Assembly (NCBI GenBank): GCA_003019535.1
Contig: NEXG01000016.1
Span: forward strand, 15,719-49,569
DNA from: Candidatus Marsarchaeota G2 archaeon ECH_B_1
GTDB lineage: Archaea; Thermoproteota; Thermoprotei_A; Marsarchaeales; Marsarchaeaceae
Direction: 5' to 3'
DNA: 33,851 nt
Under the pieces are notes generated by a model. The model had not been told where the DNA came from, searched no databases, and worked only from the letters and a program-made list of their open reading frames with translations. Positions 7,530 through 16,778 of the stretch are shown here, piece after piece. A program made the position numbers and the translations under genes. Within the stretch, counting starts at the first letter, position 1. Each line of letters starts with the position of its first letter.

Positions 7530-8917
7530 ATGTTAGAAGTGTGGGTGCGTAGGCGTTCAACTGACCTAGTGCTTTACATACTCTCCTTCGTGGTTCCCTT
7601 CACTGTTTACGCTCTAACACTCAACGGCTACTATGCAAGCGACCACCCCAACAGCATGCTAGACCTCCAATACTCACTCCTCGTCAACCACACACCCATC
7701 CTACCTTCTTGGATGGCTTCCAACTCTGTGGATGTGAGCCTGTACCATGGGGTGTACTCGAGCGCCATCGCTCCGGGCGCGTCGATTCTCTCAGCACCGT
7801 TTGGGGCTGTGGGCATCTTGCTGGATAAACAGTTCACGCTCTTCGGGTGGCAGAGGCTGTTTGACGAGCTCTTTGTAGCACTCTGCGCATCGCTCTCCTC
7901 GCTTCTAGTGTTCAGGGTGGCGAGGATGTTTTGGGGTGCTAAAGCGAGCTTCTTTGCCTCCCTAACCTTCAGCTTCGGAACACTGGTGTGGCCGTATGCA
8001 ACCGTGCTGTTTCAACACGACGTTGCAACACTATTCGTGCTCCTCGGAGCCTATTTCAGCCTACGCGGGAAGCCGCGGAGTGCGGGATTCACTCTGGGTG
8101 TAGCGATGCTAGTGGATTATACGGCTACGTTGTTCTTCATACCCTATGTTTGGCTCGCCCAGAAGAAGTGGGGGCTTAGGGGTGTTGTCAACCTTTCTCT
8201 GGGGTGTGTACTCTCGGGGTGGACGGGCCTCGCATACAATTTCTGGGTGTTCAAAAACCCCTTAATCTTCCCAGAGGAGTACTGGGTGGGGGCTCATGGC
8301 TCCCTGTTCTCAAGGTTCACTCCGAGCCTAGCTCCAGAGCACTTCGCGCTCCTACTGTTTAGCCCCTACAGGGGACTAGCGCTCTTCTCACCCATATTGG
8401 TTGTGGGTGCGGTATCACTCTACCATATGTCTAGGTCTCCGAAGCTGTATGAAGCAGCCGTGTTTTTCGCCTCCCTATTCACGGTTAACTTGGTGTTCTA
8501 CTCCTTCTGGGGGGACTGGGGTGGGGGTTAAGCTACGGCCCGAGGTTTATGGTTGACTCAACACCATTCCTAGCCATCCCGATTGCTGGCTTGGTCGAAG
8601 GATGCCGCCAAAATTGGGTGAAGCCACCAGTGTTCGCCCTCTACGCGTATAGTGTTTTCGTACAGGCCATAGGTTCGTTCACAGACGTGTTCTCTGGGTA
8701 TGGGGGGTGGAGATTCTACCAGCCCTTCGATTACAATTTGGGCCTCCTCCTAAGAGGTCGACTCAGTGTTTGGTGGATAGATATAGGGGTGGGGGAGCCT
8801 CTATACGTGAAATACGTGTTCGTGTTATGCACAATTGTAATCGTGTACACTCTCGGAGCGCTAGCTCTTTGGGGTTTTGGGTTCCCTGCTTTCAGGTGGC
8901 TGAATAGGCCACGCTGA
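7530..8917 (+). pseudogene. polytopic membrane protein, glycosyltransferase-C-like, frameshifted
   Basis: The reading frame from ATG 7530 gives 333 residues ending ...FWGDWGGG at TAA 8529-8531. The alternative frame then continues LSYGPRFMVDSTPFLAIP to TGA at 8915-8917. One extra G in the G5 run near 8523-8528 would join them into about 462 residues. The product has about ten hydrophobic segments, with charged or aromatic external loops between the first two (residues about 35-75). The layout, including WGDWGGG-SYGPRF before the last helices, resembles undecaprenyl/dolichyl-phosphate-sugar-dependent GT-C membrane glycosyltransferases and the related uncharacterised archaeal membrane proteins. 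I cannot name the donor or acceptor. It may be a sequencing error or an early pseudogene. Confidence 0.6.
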
Positions 8918-9656
8918 CTGGAGGTTTAGTGATCAATCTGACACCCAACCCTAGTAAGCATGGAATCCTTCGATTATATGCCTTTGTCGGGTCAGCAAGC
9001 GTCTACATAACACTCTAGTCGCAGGGTTACTTCACACTGTTGTATTCAAACTTAGCGTGCGTGGTAGCCACTATTTGAGAATTCGGCTAAATATTGGAGG
9101 GTGTCTGGATACCCATGTGAGCGGCTTATGAATCCAGCGCCAGTCAGCTACAGCCTACTCCTCGGAGAGTTCTCCACCGCCACCACGCTGCATCCTGCCA
9201 TACAATCATGAATCCGCAATAAGCACCCTACACTGGATTCATCATCACGCCTCCATCCTCCATATCGAAGCACGAAGCAAGTTGCTACAGCCATCCCCAG
9301 CCTTGTTGAGGTCTACATAGACAGTCAGCCGCGACCACTGAGATCATAGTAACCCAACGACACTTCTCCCACGCCCCCTATCCAACCAGCACACCTTCAC
9401 CACACCAAGAACACCACCCCACTGTCAACGCCGGTGTAGAGCCGCCAATACGTCCCCCATTCAAATGTACACGTAGCTGTTTGCCACCTTGAGGTTGACG
9501 GGACACGGGGGTGGACACCTAGTTGACGTGGGCACACAGGTGGGGATACATGCTAATACAATATATTGCTAGGTTGTCAGGTGTATCACTAGTTACAGAG
9601 TCAGCGTTCAAACAGGGTTCGCAGCCTCTGATGTTATTAGTTGGTTCGATGGGCCT
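8918..9656. other. gene-free stretch of about 0.74 kb, possibly gene relics
   Basis: No uninterrupted frame is long enough to be a gene. In the plus frame around 8950-9120, a hydrophobic translation broken by three stops (LYAFVGSASVYIT ... LLYSNLACVVATI) faintly resembles GtrA-type small membrane proteins. Around 9165-9250 a frame contains ILPYNHESAISTL, faintly like the N-terminus of family-2 glycosyltransferases. Both readings are weak. If right, this is a decayed cell-surface glycosylation cluster continuing from the frameshifted membrane protein upstream. Confidence 0.3.
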
Positions 9657-10190
9657 TTACTTATAGATTCCCACGTGGCGTAGTATATCTTGATGGTTTC
9701 TCGCGAACTCATCCTCCCGCATGGTACTCATATCCCTGAATTTGAGCTCCAACCATGCTGGATGAGGCGCTGGCTCACTTTTGAGTTCCCCTAGAAAAAC
9801 GAACTCAAGGTCCCAGTGGTTTTTAATGCTAACCCTCTCAATATCGTACACCTCAGTGTAGATGTGTGGGCCATCCAATTGTACCCCCTCTAACCCGAGT
9901 TGCTCCTTAAGCACACGCCGCGCTCCCTCCTGCGGGGACTCGTATAGAACGAAGTGACTGGATGGGAGCATCCATCTAGCGCTAAACCTTTCAAGCCTTA
10001 ACTTATCGAGGGCACCTATGTGCTCCCAATCACTGAACTCAGGATTCACTCTACCCATTAACACGTTTGATTTGGCGCCCCTCCAGAGGACCAGGAAAAC
10101 CGAAAGGCACATCCCACCCTCGGGGATATGATCCATACAGTAGTAAGGTAAACTCTTACCGAAGTCGGCGAACCGTCTTGAAGTGGGCAT
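9657..10190 (-). CDS. Nudix-fold protein with a degenerate Nudix box
   Basis: The 177-residue protein has the layout of a small Nudix hydrolase: GMCLSVFLVLWRG strand near 26-38, SDWEHIGALD near 52-61, and SARWMLPSSHFVLYESPQEGARRVLKEQLGL near 70-100, where the Nudix box should be. The canonical GX5EX7REUXEEXGU is poorly kept: RE is RV and EE is EQ (ARRVLKEQLGLEG), so metal binding and pyrophosphohydrolase activity are doubtful. A similar relaxed box is plausible for an archaeal subfamily. The ATG at 10190 is supported by a TATA box 20-32 bases upstream. It is a single-gene unit, downstream of the formate dehydrogenase operon in the same direction but separated by 525 bases. Substrate unknown. 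Confidence 0.65.
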   Translation of the reverse strand: MPTSRRFADFGKSLPYYCMDHIPEGGMCLSVFLVLWRGAKSNVLMGRVNPEFSDWEHIGALDKLRLERFSARWMLPSSHFVLYESPQEGARRVLKEQLGLEGVQLDGPHIYTEVYDIERVSIKNHWDLEFVFLGELKSEPAPHPAWLELKFRDMSTMREDEFARNHQDILRHVGIYK

Positions 10191-10209
10191 AACCTCATTC
10201 TGTAAGCAC

Positions 10210-10222
10210 CCATATTAATAGG
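10210..10222 (-). promoter_or_regulatory. TATA box for the Nudix-like gene
   Basis: Minus strand CCTATTAATATGG, centred about 26 bases before ATG 10190, consistent with leaderless transcription. Confidence 0.4.
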
Positions 10223-10501
10223 TTACCAGCCATTAGGAGGAGATGGCTATATGAGCGCAGAACCGAATCGGTCGCCCCATCTGTAACACCTCGAAGCGGT
10301 ATAAAGAATAGCCAGCTGGAATGGTGGCTTTGGACCTTCAGTAACCTAAGATATCCACCCTGAGCGCTGGAGGGTTTACTGTGTGGACAACAATCCTCTT
10401 GACGCTGGAGTGTCTAATCCGTTAAGGCTTTTTGTTGTCTTCAAGCTTCTAATCGCATCAAGCTCAAGCGGGGGCACGTGCGGTGATGTGGCCCATTCTC
10501 C

Positions 10502-10566
10502 CACCCATAGTTACCCCACACTTTCTTATGGGGTTTCCCCTATTACCCCGTAGTTAAAAATGGGTG
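10502..10566. repeat. nested inverted repeats downstream of the formate dehydrogenase operon
   Basis: CACCCAT at 10502-10508 pairs with ATGGGTG at 10560-10566. Inside them ACCCCA at 10513-10518 pairs with TGGGGT at 10529-10534, and GGGG-TTT-CCCC spans about 10530-10540 as an alternative stem. This could form a 3' structure for the transcript ending at 10716, or a regulatory RNA element. Confidence 0.35.
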
Positions 10567-10715
10567 CTTGGAATATAGGACTCCTAAGTGTTTTGAAGGG
10601 TACTGTAGGTAGTGGATACTCCGCTCACCAACCCCTAATTGGGGGCGCTTGTGTGCGGTGTAGCATTCTGTGCGGGATGTTCATTCAAGCGTGTTTAGCG
10701 TGTTAGGGTGTGCCT

Positions 10716-11168
10716 CTACTCTAGGCTACTCGACCCAATCTCTCTTAGGACCTGGATTACGACCCAGAGCCCCCTTTTCACATCGTCTTCCTCTAGGCTT
10801 TTTAGGAGGCCTTCTAGGCTTGGGGGCTGCTTGTTCCCGCTGGTGGCCGCTCCCTTTGAGGCTGCGCTAATTATAGAGCTTAAGCCCCGAATATTCGCCT
10901 TCGTGAGGGTGTTTACAAGTTCTAGTAGGTTTGCGGGGCTCTGGGTGCCCATTGAGTTTAGCCAGTCGGCTAGCACACCCAGCAGGTCCTCGTAGCGCTC
11001 GAGGGCTGCTTTGAGGGCGGAAAGTATTCCCCGCTCGTGTAATAGTTGGATCACATCCATGAATTCGTTAAAAGCCTCTTGCCTACTTACGAACTGTTTG
11101 ACTAGGGTGTCTAGGTCGAGTGTTGGCTCCTCTGCTTTCCTCTCAACCCTCGCCGTGGGTTTGGCCAT
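10716..11168 (-). CDS. DUF1641 protein associated with formate dehydrogenase
   Basis: This 150-residue, largely helical protein has a central DUF1641-like segment (about residues 60-115: ALERYEDLLGVLADWLNSM, then a Gly/Ser-rich linker) and no transmembrane helices. DUF1641 genes are repeatedly found next to FdhA/FdhF-like molybdoenzymes, and here the ATG at 11168 lies 6 bases after the fdhA stop in the same direction. Co-transcription is therefore nearly certain. The role is unknown; an assembly factor or small structural subunit of the enzyme is a reasonable inference. Confidence 0.8.
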   Translation of the reverse strand: MAKPTARVERKAEEPTLDLDTLVKQFVSRQEAFNEFMDVIQLLHERGILSALKAALERYEDLLGVLADWLNSMGTQSPANLLELVNTLTKANIRGLSSIISAASKGAATSGNKQPPSLEGLLKSLEEDDVKRGLWVVIQVLREIGSSSLE

Positions 11169-11174
11169 CTCTGT

Positions 11175-14105
11175 TCACCCCTTCACCTGAGCGTAGTCAG
11201 CCCTACTCCACTTCTCCTCCACTTTGACACCCACTTGGGAAACCCTGCTCTTAACGTGGTGTCGATAGTTGGACACAGGGAGAGGTGCTCTTCGCTCGTA
11301 TTCGCCCTCAAGCTTCTCAACACTTACGGGTAACTCCTTGTAGGCTGGGGTCTTCGAGGTTGGGTCCCTCTCGTCCCCTGTCAACTGGTTCACCGCGTCA
11401 TCACCTTGGCCGTGTAGACCAATATAGAGTCTGTTGGATGACACGCGGTCCGAGACCATGACGCCCGCAACCACCCTGCCAACCCTTGACTTAACCAGCA
11501 CCTTGTCACCCGTCTTCAAACCCTTACGCTGCGCGGCTTCGGGTGATATCTCAATGTACGCTTCGGGCACAAGCTCCCTTATACCCTTACTACGCCAGGT
11601 TAGGTTGCCCCAGTGGAAGTGTTCGAGCACACGCCCATTATCCAAGTACATGTCGTATTGGGTGGTTGAACCCAGCGGCTCAATCCACTTCGGCACGTGG
11701 AAGCGCGCCCTACCATCTGGGAACTCGAACCTGTCGGTATAGAGGAGTGGTGAGTCGGCGCCATCCTTCTTCACGGGCCACAGCAAGCTTCGGAACCCCT
11801 CCAGCCTCTCATAGCTTACACCCGCGAAGTACTCTGCTACACCAGCCACTTCATCCATTATCTCCATCGGGTGGGTGTACACCCAGCCTGCGCCCATGGC
11901 GTTGGCGACCATCTGGATTATCTCCCAGTCCGCCTTAGCCTCCCCAGGCGGGTCGAACGCCTTATACAGCCTCTGGATACGCCTCTCCGTATTCACGAAA
12001 GTGCCATCCTTTTCAAGGCTCGCCGCGGCTGGGAGGATAACGTCGGCGTACTGCGCCGTGCGTGTCAGGAATAGCTCTTGAACCACTAGGAACTCCACCT
12101 TGGAGAGGGCTTCACCCACCTTCTGCTGGTTGGAGTCCGCAAGCACTTTATCCTCACCCATAATATACATGGCTCTGAGTCTACCATCGAGTATCGCGTC
12201 AACCATCTCCGTGCTGGTGAGCCCAGGCGTCATCGGAAGCTTTACACCCCACGCCTTCTCATACTTCTCCCTGATCTTGGGGTTATCCACACGCTCATAG
12301 CCTGGTAGATAGGTTGGCAGAGCCCCGAAGTCGCTTGTACCCTGAACATTGGCGTGTCCACGCGCTGGGTAGGCACCCGTACCAGGCCGCCCATAGTTAC
12401 CCGTGAGAAGCAGCAGATCCGAGATCGCCGTCGTGGTCTCGCTGCCATTCTGGTGTTGAGTGATACCCATCGCGAAGATGGCGCACACACTCCTGGCCTC
12501 ATGGATCATGGTGGCCGCCCTAATTATCAGCTCCCTGGGTACCCCGGTTACACGCTCCGCGTACTCCAGCGTGAATGGCTCAAGCTCTTTGCGGTAGGCT
12601 TCGAAGTTCACGGTTCTCTTCTCTATGAATTCCCTGTCCTCCCAGCCCTGGTCAACAATGTGTTTCGCGATCGCGTTGACGACGACGAGGTCCGTGCCCG
12701 GGTGAGGTGAGATGAAAAGGTCGGCCCAGCCAACCATCTCGTGTGGTTTCACATCCACGACTATGAGCTTCTGACCCCTGAGCTTCTTGGCTCTCTTCAG
12801 CTTCCCAGCCCACACCGGGTGGGCCTCAGCGGTGTTCGACCCAAAGGTAATCACTAGGTCGGCCTTCTCGGTGTCGGCCATGGTACCCGAATCACCACCT
12901 ATACCCACCGTTCTAAAAAGGCCTGTGGTGGCTGGGGCCTGACAGTAGCGCGCACAGTTGTCCACATTATTTGTGCCTATCACAGCGCGAGCCAGCTTCT
13001 GCGCTAAATAGGCTTCCTCGTTTGTACCTGTACACGTGGCTATAACGCCTATGGCGTCTGGCCCATGCTTGTGTTTTATCTCAGTTAGCCTTCTAGCTAC
13101 CAGCGATATCGCCTCCTCCCAGCTTGCCTCCCGGAAGTGGTCCCCCTCCCTTATGAGGGGTTTTGTGAGCCTCTCGGGGCTGTTGACGAAGTCCCAGCCA
13201 AATTTCCCCTTTATACACGTGGCGACACCGTTCGCGGGGCTCTCGGATTTAGGCTCAACTTTCAGGATTTTCCTACCCTTCGTCCACACCTCGAACGAGC
13301 AGCCCACAGCGCAGAAGGGGCACACAGTCTTGGTCTTCTTTATCTGTGTTGACCTCAGCTTGGCTTCTATATCGCTTGTGAGCATGTAGAAGCTTATATC
13401 CGTCTCGGAGCGTTTGAGTGCGCCCACAAGCTTACCACGGGTCTCAGGTTTAATCCTCGTAAATAGACCCGCCTCACCAATCATGCTTTTCTCCATGATT
13501 GCATCCACAGGACACACGGTTGCACACGTGCCACAAGACACACATGAAGACTGACCTATAGGTGAATTATTATCCCAAACCACACGTGGGGGGTTGAGAG
13601 ACCAGTCAATCCTTATGACCTCGTTCACAACATAGTCCTGACAAGCCTCAACGCACCTACCGCAGAGGATACACTGGTTGGGGTCATACACGTAGAAGGG
13701 ATTAGAAGAATCCACTGGGTAGGGTTTGCTTTTAAAGCTCTGGTTTCTCACACCCATCCTCGCAACAGTGTTGTGTAGCTCGCAGTCACCATTATTGTTG
13801 TCACATATTGTGCAGTAGAGGTTGTGGTTTGTGAGTATCCTATCCATCGCGGCCTTACGAACTGAGGTAACACGTGGGGTCTCAGTGTCCACCACCATAC
13901 CCTCACGCACAGGTGTGGAGCAGGCGCGGACAAGCTGGCCGTCAACCTCCACAAAACACAGGTCACACGTCTGTATAGCGCCAAGCGAGGGATTATAGCA
14001 CACGTGGGGAACATACACGCCGCTTCTCTCTAATGAGACCAGTAGGGGGGCGCCGGCTGGAACATCAATACTACGCCCGTTCACCCTAAGGTTCACAAAG
14101 CTCAC
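11175..14105 (-). CDS. fdhA: formate dehydrogenase-like molybdopterin oxidoreductase, large subunit with NuoG-type N-terminus
   Basis: This encodes the catalytic subunit of an FdhA/FdhF-type enzyme using Mo- or W-bis-MGD. The 976-residue product (GTG 14105) contains, in order: a plant-type [2Fe-2S] domain (Cys 36, 47, 50, 62); a His/Cys cluster segment (His94, Cys98, 101, 108); two [4Fe-4S] motifs (Cys 145/148/151/155 and 188/191/194/198); the Mo domain's CPFCAVGC...C (262/265/269/297); and Cys388 in CARYCQAP, where formate dehydrogenases have Cys or selenocysteine. The residue after it is Gln, not the usual catalytic His. The start follows from a TATA box at 14129-14140, about 24-30 bases upstream; an in-frame ATG at 14153 lies upstream of that TATA box. 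No signal peptide is seen, so it is cytoplasmic. It precedes the DUF1641 gene and lies beside fdhD, moeA, mobB and mobA. Confidence 0.88.
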   Translation of the reverse strand: MSFVNLRVNGRSIDVPAGAPLLVSLERSGVYVPHVCYNPSLGAIQTCDLCFVEVDGQLVRACSTPVREGMVVDTETPRVTSVRKAAMDRILTNHNLYCTICDNNNGDCELHNTVARMGVRNQSFKSKPYPVDSSNPFYVYDPNQCILCGRCVEACQDYVVNEVIRIDWSLNPPRVVWDNNSPIGQSSCVSCGTCATVCPVDAIMEKSMIGEAGLFTRIKPETRGKLVGALKRSETDISFYMLTSDIEAKLRSTQIKKTKTVCPFCAVGCSFEVWTKGRKILKVEPKSESPANGVATCIKGKFGWDFVNSPERLTKPLIREGDHFREASWEEAISLVARRLTEIKHKHGPDAIGVIATCTGTNEEAYLAQKLARAVIGTNNVDNCARYCQAPATTGLFRTVGIGGDSGTMADTEKADLVITFGSNTAEAHPVWAGKLKRAKKLRGQKLIVVDVKPHEMVGWADLFISPHPGTDLVVVNAIAKHIVDQGWEDREFIEKRTVNFEAYRKELEPFTLEYAERVTGVPRELIIRAATMIHEARSVCAIFAMGITQHQNGSETTTAISDLLLLTGNYGRPGTGAYPARGHANVQGTSDFGALPTYLPGYERVDNPKIREKYEKAWGVKLPMTPGLTSTEMVDAILDGRLRAMYIMGEDKVLADSNQQKVGEALSKVEFLVVQELFLTRTAQYADVILPAAASLEKDGTFVNTERRIQRLYKAFDPPGEAKADWEIIQMVANAMGAGWVYTHPMEIMDEVAGVAEYFAGVSYERLEGFRSLLWPVKKDGADSPLLYTDRFEFPDGRARFHVPKWIEPLGSTTQYDMYLDNGRVLEHFHWGNLTWRSKGIRELVPEAYIEISPEAAQRKGLKTGDKVLVKSRVGRVVAGVMVSDRVSSNRLYIGLHGQGDDAVNQLTGDERDPTSKTPAYKELPVSVEKLEGEYERRAPLPVSNYRHHVKSRVSQVGVKVEEKWSRADYAQVKG

Positions 14106-14128
14106 CGCGCCCCAATCTTCACCAAACC

Positions 14129-14140
14129 ATATAAATATTT
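14129..14140 (-). promoter_or_regulatory. TATA box of the fdhA operon
   Basis: Minus strand AAATATTTATAT, about 24-30 bases before GTG 14105. Upstream (14156-14240) is a very A/T-rich tract that probably serves as the flexible promoter region. The position argues against the longer ATG start at 14153. Confidence 0.5.
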
Positions 14141-14306
14141 CGACGACTACCACATCATCGTATTAAATTGTAATAATTAACATAAACACACTTTTAAAAT
14201 ATCAAAGATTATTTATAAATTATATAACAGTATGGTTTACACTTAAAACTTGAAATAGGTTCAGTATAGGGCATAGGCTGGGAAATGAGCTCGTGGTCAC
14301 TGTTAG

Positions 14307-15176
14307 CTATATGATTCTTTCTGGTGAGCTATAGACATTGAATTTGTTATCCCTGAGGAATCCCACCAGTGTTACCCCGTATTTCTCGGCTAGCTCCACC
14401 GCCAGGCTACTCGGCGCCCCAACAGCCGCAAGCATGGGTATCCCCGCGAGCACGGCTTTCTGGACGAGTTCGAAGCCAGCTCTCCCACTGACTAACACAA
14501 TCTTATTAGAGGCGGGAAGTCTGCCTTCGAGTAAGAGGCGGCCTACAAGCTTGTCCATGGCGTTGTGTCTTCCTACATCCTCTCTCACATAGAGGATTGA
14601 ACCGTCCACGTCTATGAGCCCACTAGCGTGGAGACCGCCAGTCCTAGTGAAAAACCGCTGAGCGCCTCTTAGCTTCGACGGGAGGGAGGCAATCACCTCG
14701 CGTCGAATCACAAAGTCGCCCACAGGTCTTATGGCGCATAGTTTCTGAACATACTCCAAAGACGCTGCTCCGCACACCCCACACGCGGACGAGGTGAACA
14801 CCCGTCTACTCAGGGATTCAGCGTCGAAAGTAACATTTGGATCGAGCTGAACGTTCACGATGTTGAACCTCTGCGGCTCATTCGGGTCGGTGCAGTAGTA
14901 GACGCTGGCCACATCTCGCGTGGAGCGGACAACTCCCTCCGAGTGGAGGAAGCCTACCGCCAACTCGAAGTCATATCCCGGCGTCCTCATCGTGACGGCC
15001 ACCCTGCTTGTGACCAACCGCCCCGAATCCCAGTGCACAACCCTGATTTCAAGGGGTTCCTCCGTGACAACGTAGTCAACCTTCTCCGTTACATCGCCAC
15101 CAACACGATACTCCCGAACCCCTAATGCCACAGTGGGCTCAAAAACATTAAACAACAGATCATCCTGCCAACTCAA
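14307..15176 (-). CDS. fdhD: FdhD sulfurtransferase for formate dehydrogenase
   Basis: FdhD moves sulfur from a cysteine desulfurase to the Mo-bis-MGD cofactor before it enters formate dehydrogenase. The 289-residue frame has the family's features: VTEEPLEIRVV near 33-43, MRTPGYDFELAVGFLHSEG near 62-80, the conserved CGVCG loop (SSACGVCGAAS, about 129-139), GGLHASGL near 181-188, and VREDVGRHNAMDKLVG near 197-212. TTG 15176 opens the frame. GTG 15131 is also plausible, since TTTAATGTTT at about 15146-15157 looks like a TATA box at leaderless distance and the first 15 residues are not conserved. It lies 154 bases upstream of fdhA's annotated region on the same strand, with its own promoter likely. 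Confidence 0.92.
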   Translation of the reverse strand: MSWQDDLLFNVFEPTVALGVREYRVGGDVTEKVDYVVTEEPLEIRVVHWDSGRLVTSRVAVTMRTPGYDFELAVGFLHSEGVVRSTRDVASVYYCTDPNEPQRFNIVNVQLDPNVTFDAESLSRRVFTSSACGVCGAASLEYVQKLCAIRPVGDFVIRREVIASLPSKLRGAQRFFTRTGGLHASGLIDVDGSILYVREDVGRHNAMDKLVGRLLLEGRLPASNKIVLVSGRAGFELVQKAVLAGIPMLAAVGAPSSLAVELAEKYGVTLVGFLRDNKFNVYSSPERII

Positions 15177-15501
15177 CGCTTAAACACCATAGCATGTGAG
15201 TCGCGCCATACCGAAAAATGCAATGCTTCTAAATCTAATTCTTCCTGCAGCATAATAAGTCTACTCTGCCTTAGTTTTATTAGACGAACAATTATTCATA
15301 TCAGCTCATAACATCCCATACTTTAATAAAAGAAATCCTTAATAAACAAGGTTAGAAAGGGATTATGAGTTGAAATTCGCGCCTGATCAGTGATGTATAT
15401 GGACTATTAAGTTTCCCTCGTCGGGCAATGAGGTGGGTTACCGCTAACCCACGGGGATTGGGGGAAAGTTTAATCGTTGGCGAATGTGTATATTAACCAT
15501 C
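15177..15501. other. divergent promoter region between fdhD and moeA
   Basis: This 325-base A/T-rich region separates divergent fdhD and moeA. It holds no gene. Near the moeA side it contains a perfect 8-base inverted repeat (15433-15452) and a TATA-like AAGTTTAATC (15466-15475). A long A/T tract (15225-15360) has no recognisable motif. Confidence 0.45.
15433..15452. repeat. inverted repeat GTGGGTTA-CCGC-TAACCCAC upstream of moeA
   Basis: Perfect 8-base inverted repeat with a 4-base spacer, immediately upstream of the TATA-like element of moeA. Its position fits an operator for a dimeric regulator of the molybdenum-cofactor genes or a strong small hairpin. It resembles in style the inverted repeats at 174-191 and 250-263. 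Confidence 0.5.
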
Positions 15502-16767
15502 GTGAGGGTAGATCAGAAGAGGTACCTTAAGCTTACTCCTGTGGCTTCGGCGCTCGAAGCCCTTCTTGGGGAGGTGGGTTTCCCCAAGGTTGAGGTTGTC
15601 CCAACGGTTGAATCCCTAGACCGCTTTAGTGCTGAGGACTATGCGGCTAAGTGGGATGTTCCACGCTTCGACGTGGCCGCGATGGACGGGTATGCTGTCC
15701 GTGCACTAGACCTACCAGATGAGGGCTCAGCTAAACTGTTCAACGTTAGAGGTAGGTTATCCCCTAACAGCGCAGATACAGGGTCGCTCGGAAAAGGCGA
15801 TGCGTATTACGTGGCCACCGGATCACCTCTCCCACCGGGGGCTGATACCGTGGTCAGGGTTGAGGAAACCAGATTCGTGGACGGGGATAAGGTTTCAATA
15901 GGCGTTAAGCTGGAGAGGGGTAAAAATGTGAGCCAGCGTGGGGAGGACCTCCGCAGGGGGGAGGTTGTGGTGAGGAGGGGGGAGAGGATAACGCCTAACT
16001 CCCTTTCTCTGCTTGTGTATTTCGGTGTGAGGCATGTTAGGGTGTACCGCAAGCCACGCGTGGGAGTGCTCTCAATTGGCAGCGAACTAGTGGATTTCGA
16101 GAAGTCAAAGCGTGGGGGAGGTGTGTACAACAACTACGCTTACCTTATCACATCCTACCTTAAACGCCTAGGGTTAGAGCCAAGACGCCTCGGCGTGGTC
16201 GAGGATGACGCTGAAGCCATAACCAAGGTGGTGCGTCGGGTGCTTAACGGGTTAGACGTACTCATCACGATTGGTGGGACATCTGTTGGGCTCTGGGATA
16301 ATACGCCTGACGCGGTGTCCGAGATCCCCGGTTCACGCGTTCTCTTCCACGGCTTAAGGGTTGTTCCACTGAAGCCAACCGGTGCAGCCTGCGTCGAGGG
16401 GGGTGGAGGTAAGAGCTTTATTGTGTTACTTCCAGCCCAAGTCGTCTCAGCCGCTCTCTCCTTCCACGAGGTGTGTGTGCCGCTGCTCTCTTCACTGAGC
16501 GGTGGAGGGCCTGAAGCCTTTCGCTCAACGGTGAACGGTTTACTTGTGCGGTCTGTGGAGAATCCGAGGAGCATAGAGGCCCTGTACCTCGTCGAACTCC
16601 GCATGGAGAATGGTGATCTACTTGTGTCCCCGCTGGGGTGGGGCTCCAATCTGATGAGCAACCTGCTGAGAGCCAAGGGATTCATACGCTTAAGGCCCAA
16701 GCAGGCCCTCGAGGCTGGGAGCAGGGTGACTGCTGAGCTACTAGGCTCCTACGGACTACTCTGCTAG
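15502..16767 (+). CDS. moeA: molybdopterin molybdenumtransferase MoeA
   Basis: MoeA inserts molybdate (or tungstate) into adenylylated molybdopterin in the cytoplasm. The protein (421 residues from GTG 15502) has the MoeA N-terminal region with DVAAMDGYAVRA, VATGSPLPPGADTVVRVEE, GEDLRRGEVVVRRG, the MogA-like domain with GVLSIGSEL and GGTSVG, and a C-terminal MoeA domain IV. The start is chosen because AAGTTTAATC lies about 31 bases upstream as a TATA box. The in-frame ATG 15484 would leave only about 13 bases from it and adds six unconserved residues. It diverges from fdhD and is followed after 11 bases by mobB, so the two form an operon. Archaea often have two MoeA paralogues, and whether this one handles Mo or W is not visible. 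Confidence 0.9.
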   Translation: MRVDQKRYLKLTPVASALEALLGEVGFPKVEVVPTVESLDRFSAEDYAAKWDVPRFDVAAMDGYAVRALDLPDEGSAKLFNVRGRLSPNSADTGSLGKGDAYYVATGSPLPPGADTVVRVEETRFVDGDKVSIGVKLERGKNVSQRGEDLRRGEVVVRRGERITPNSLSLLVYFGVRHVRVYRKPRVGVLSIGSELVDFEKSKRGGGVYNNYAYLITSYLKRLGLEPRRLGVVEDDAEAITKVVRRVLNGLDVLITIGGTSVGLWDNTPDAVSEIPGSRVLFHGLRVVPLKPTGAACVEGGGGKSFIVLLPAQVVSAALSFHEVCVPLLSSLSGGGPEAFRSTVNGLLVRSVENPRSIEALYLVELRMENGDLLVSPLGWGSNLMSNLLRAKGFIRLRPKQALEAGSRVTAELLGSYGLLC

Positions 16768-16778
16768 GTGTAGCCCCG

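Larger units (their letters stand above)
10191..10715. other. intergenic region with nested inverted repeats
   Basis: There is no credible gene. A GGAGGAG sequence at about 10236-10242 precedes short ATG frames that close within about a dozen codons. Between 10502 and 10566 there are nested inverted repeats, described separately. The region separates the end of the fdhA-DUF1641 unit from the Nudix-like gene, so it should contain the terminator of the former and the promoter of the latter. Confidence 0.4.

Noticed and set aside
9634-9656. TTGGTTCGATGGGCC as a tRNA T-arm
   Set aside because: There are no matching stem bases, and the required cloverleaf does not form in the surrounding sequence.
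10670-10995. Plus-strand frames across the DUF1641 gene
   Set aside because: They are antisense to a conserved gene with clear family features and show none of their own.
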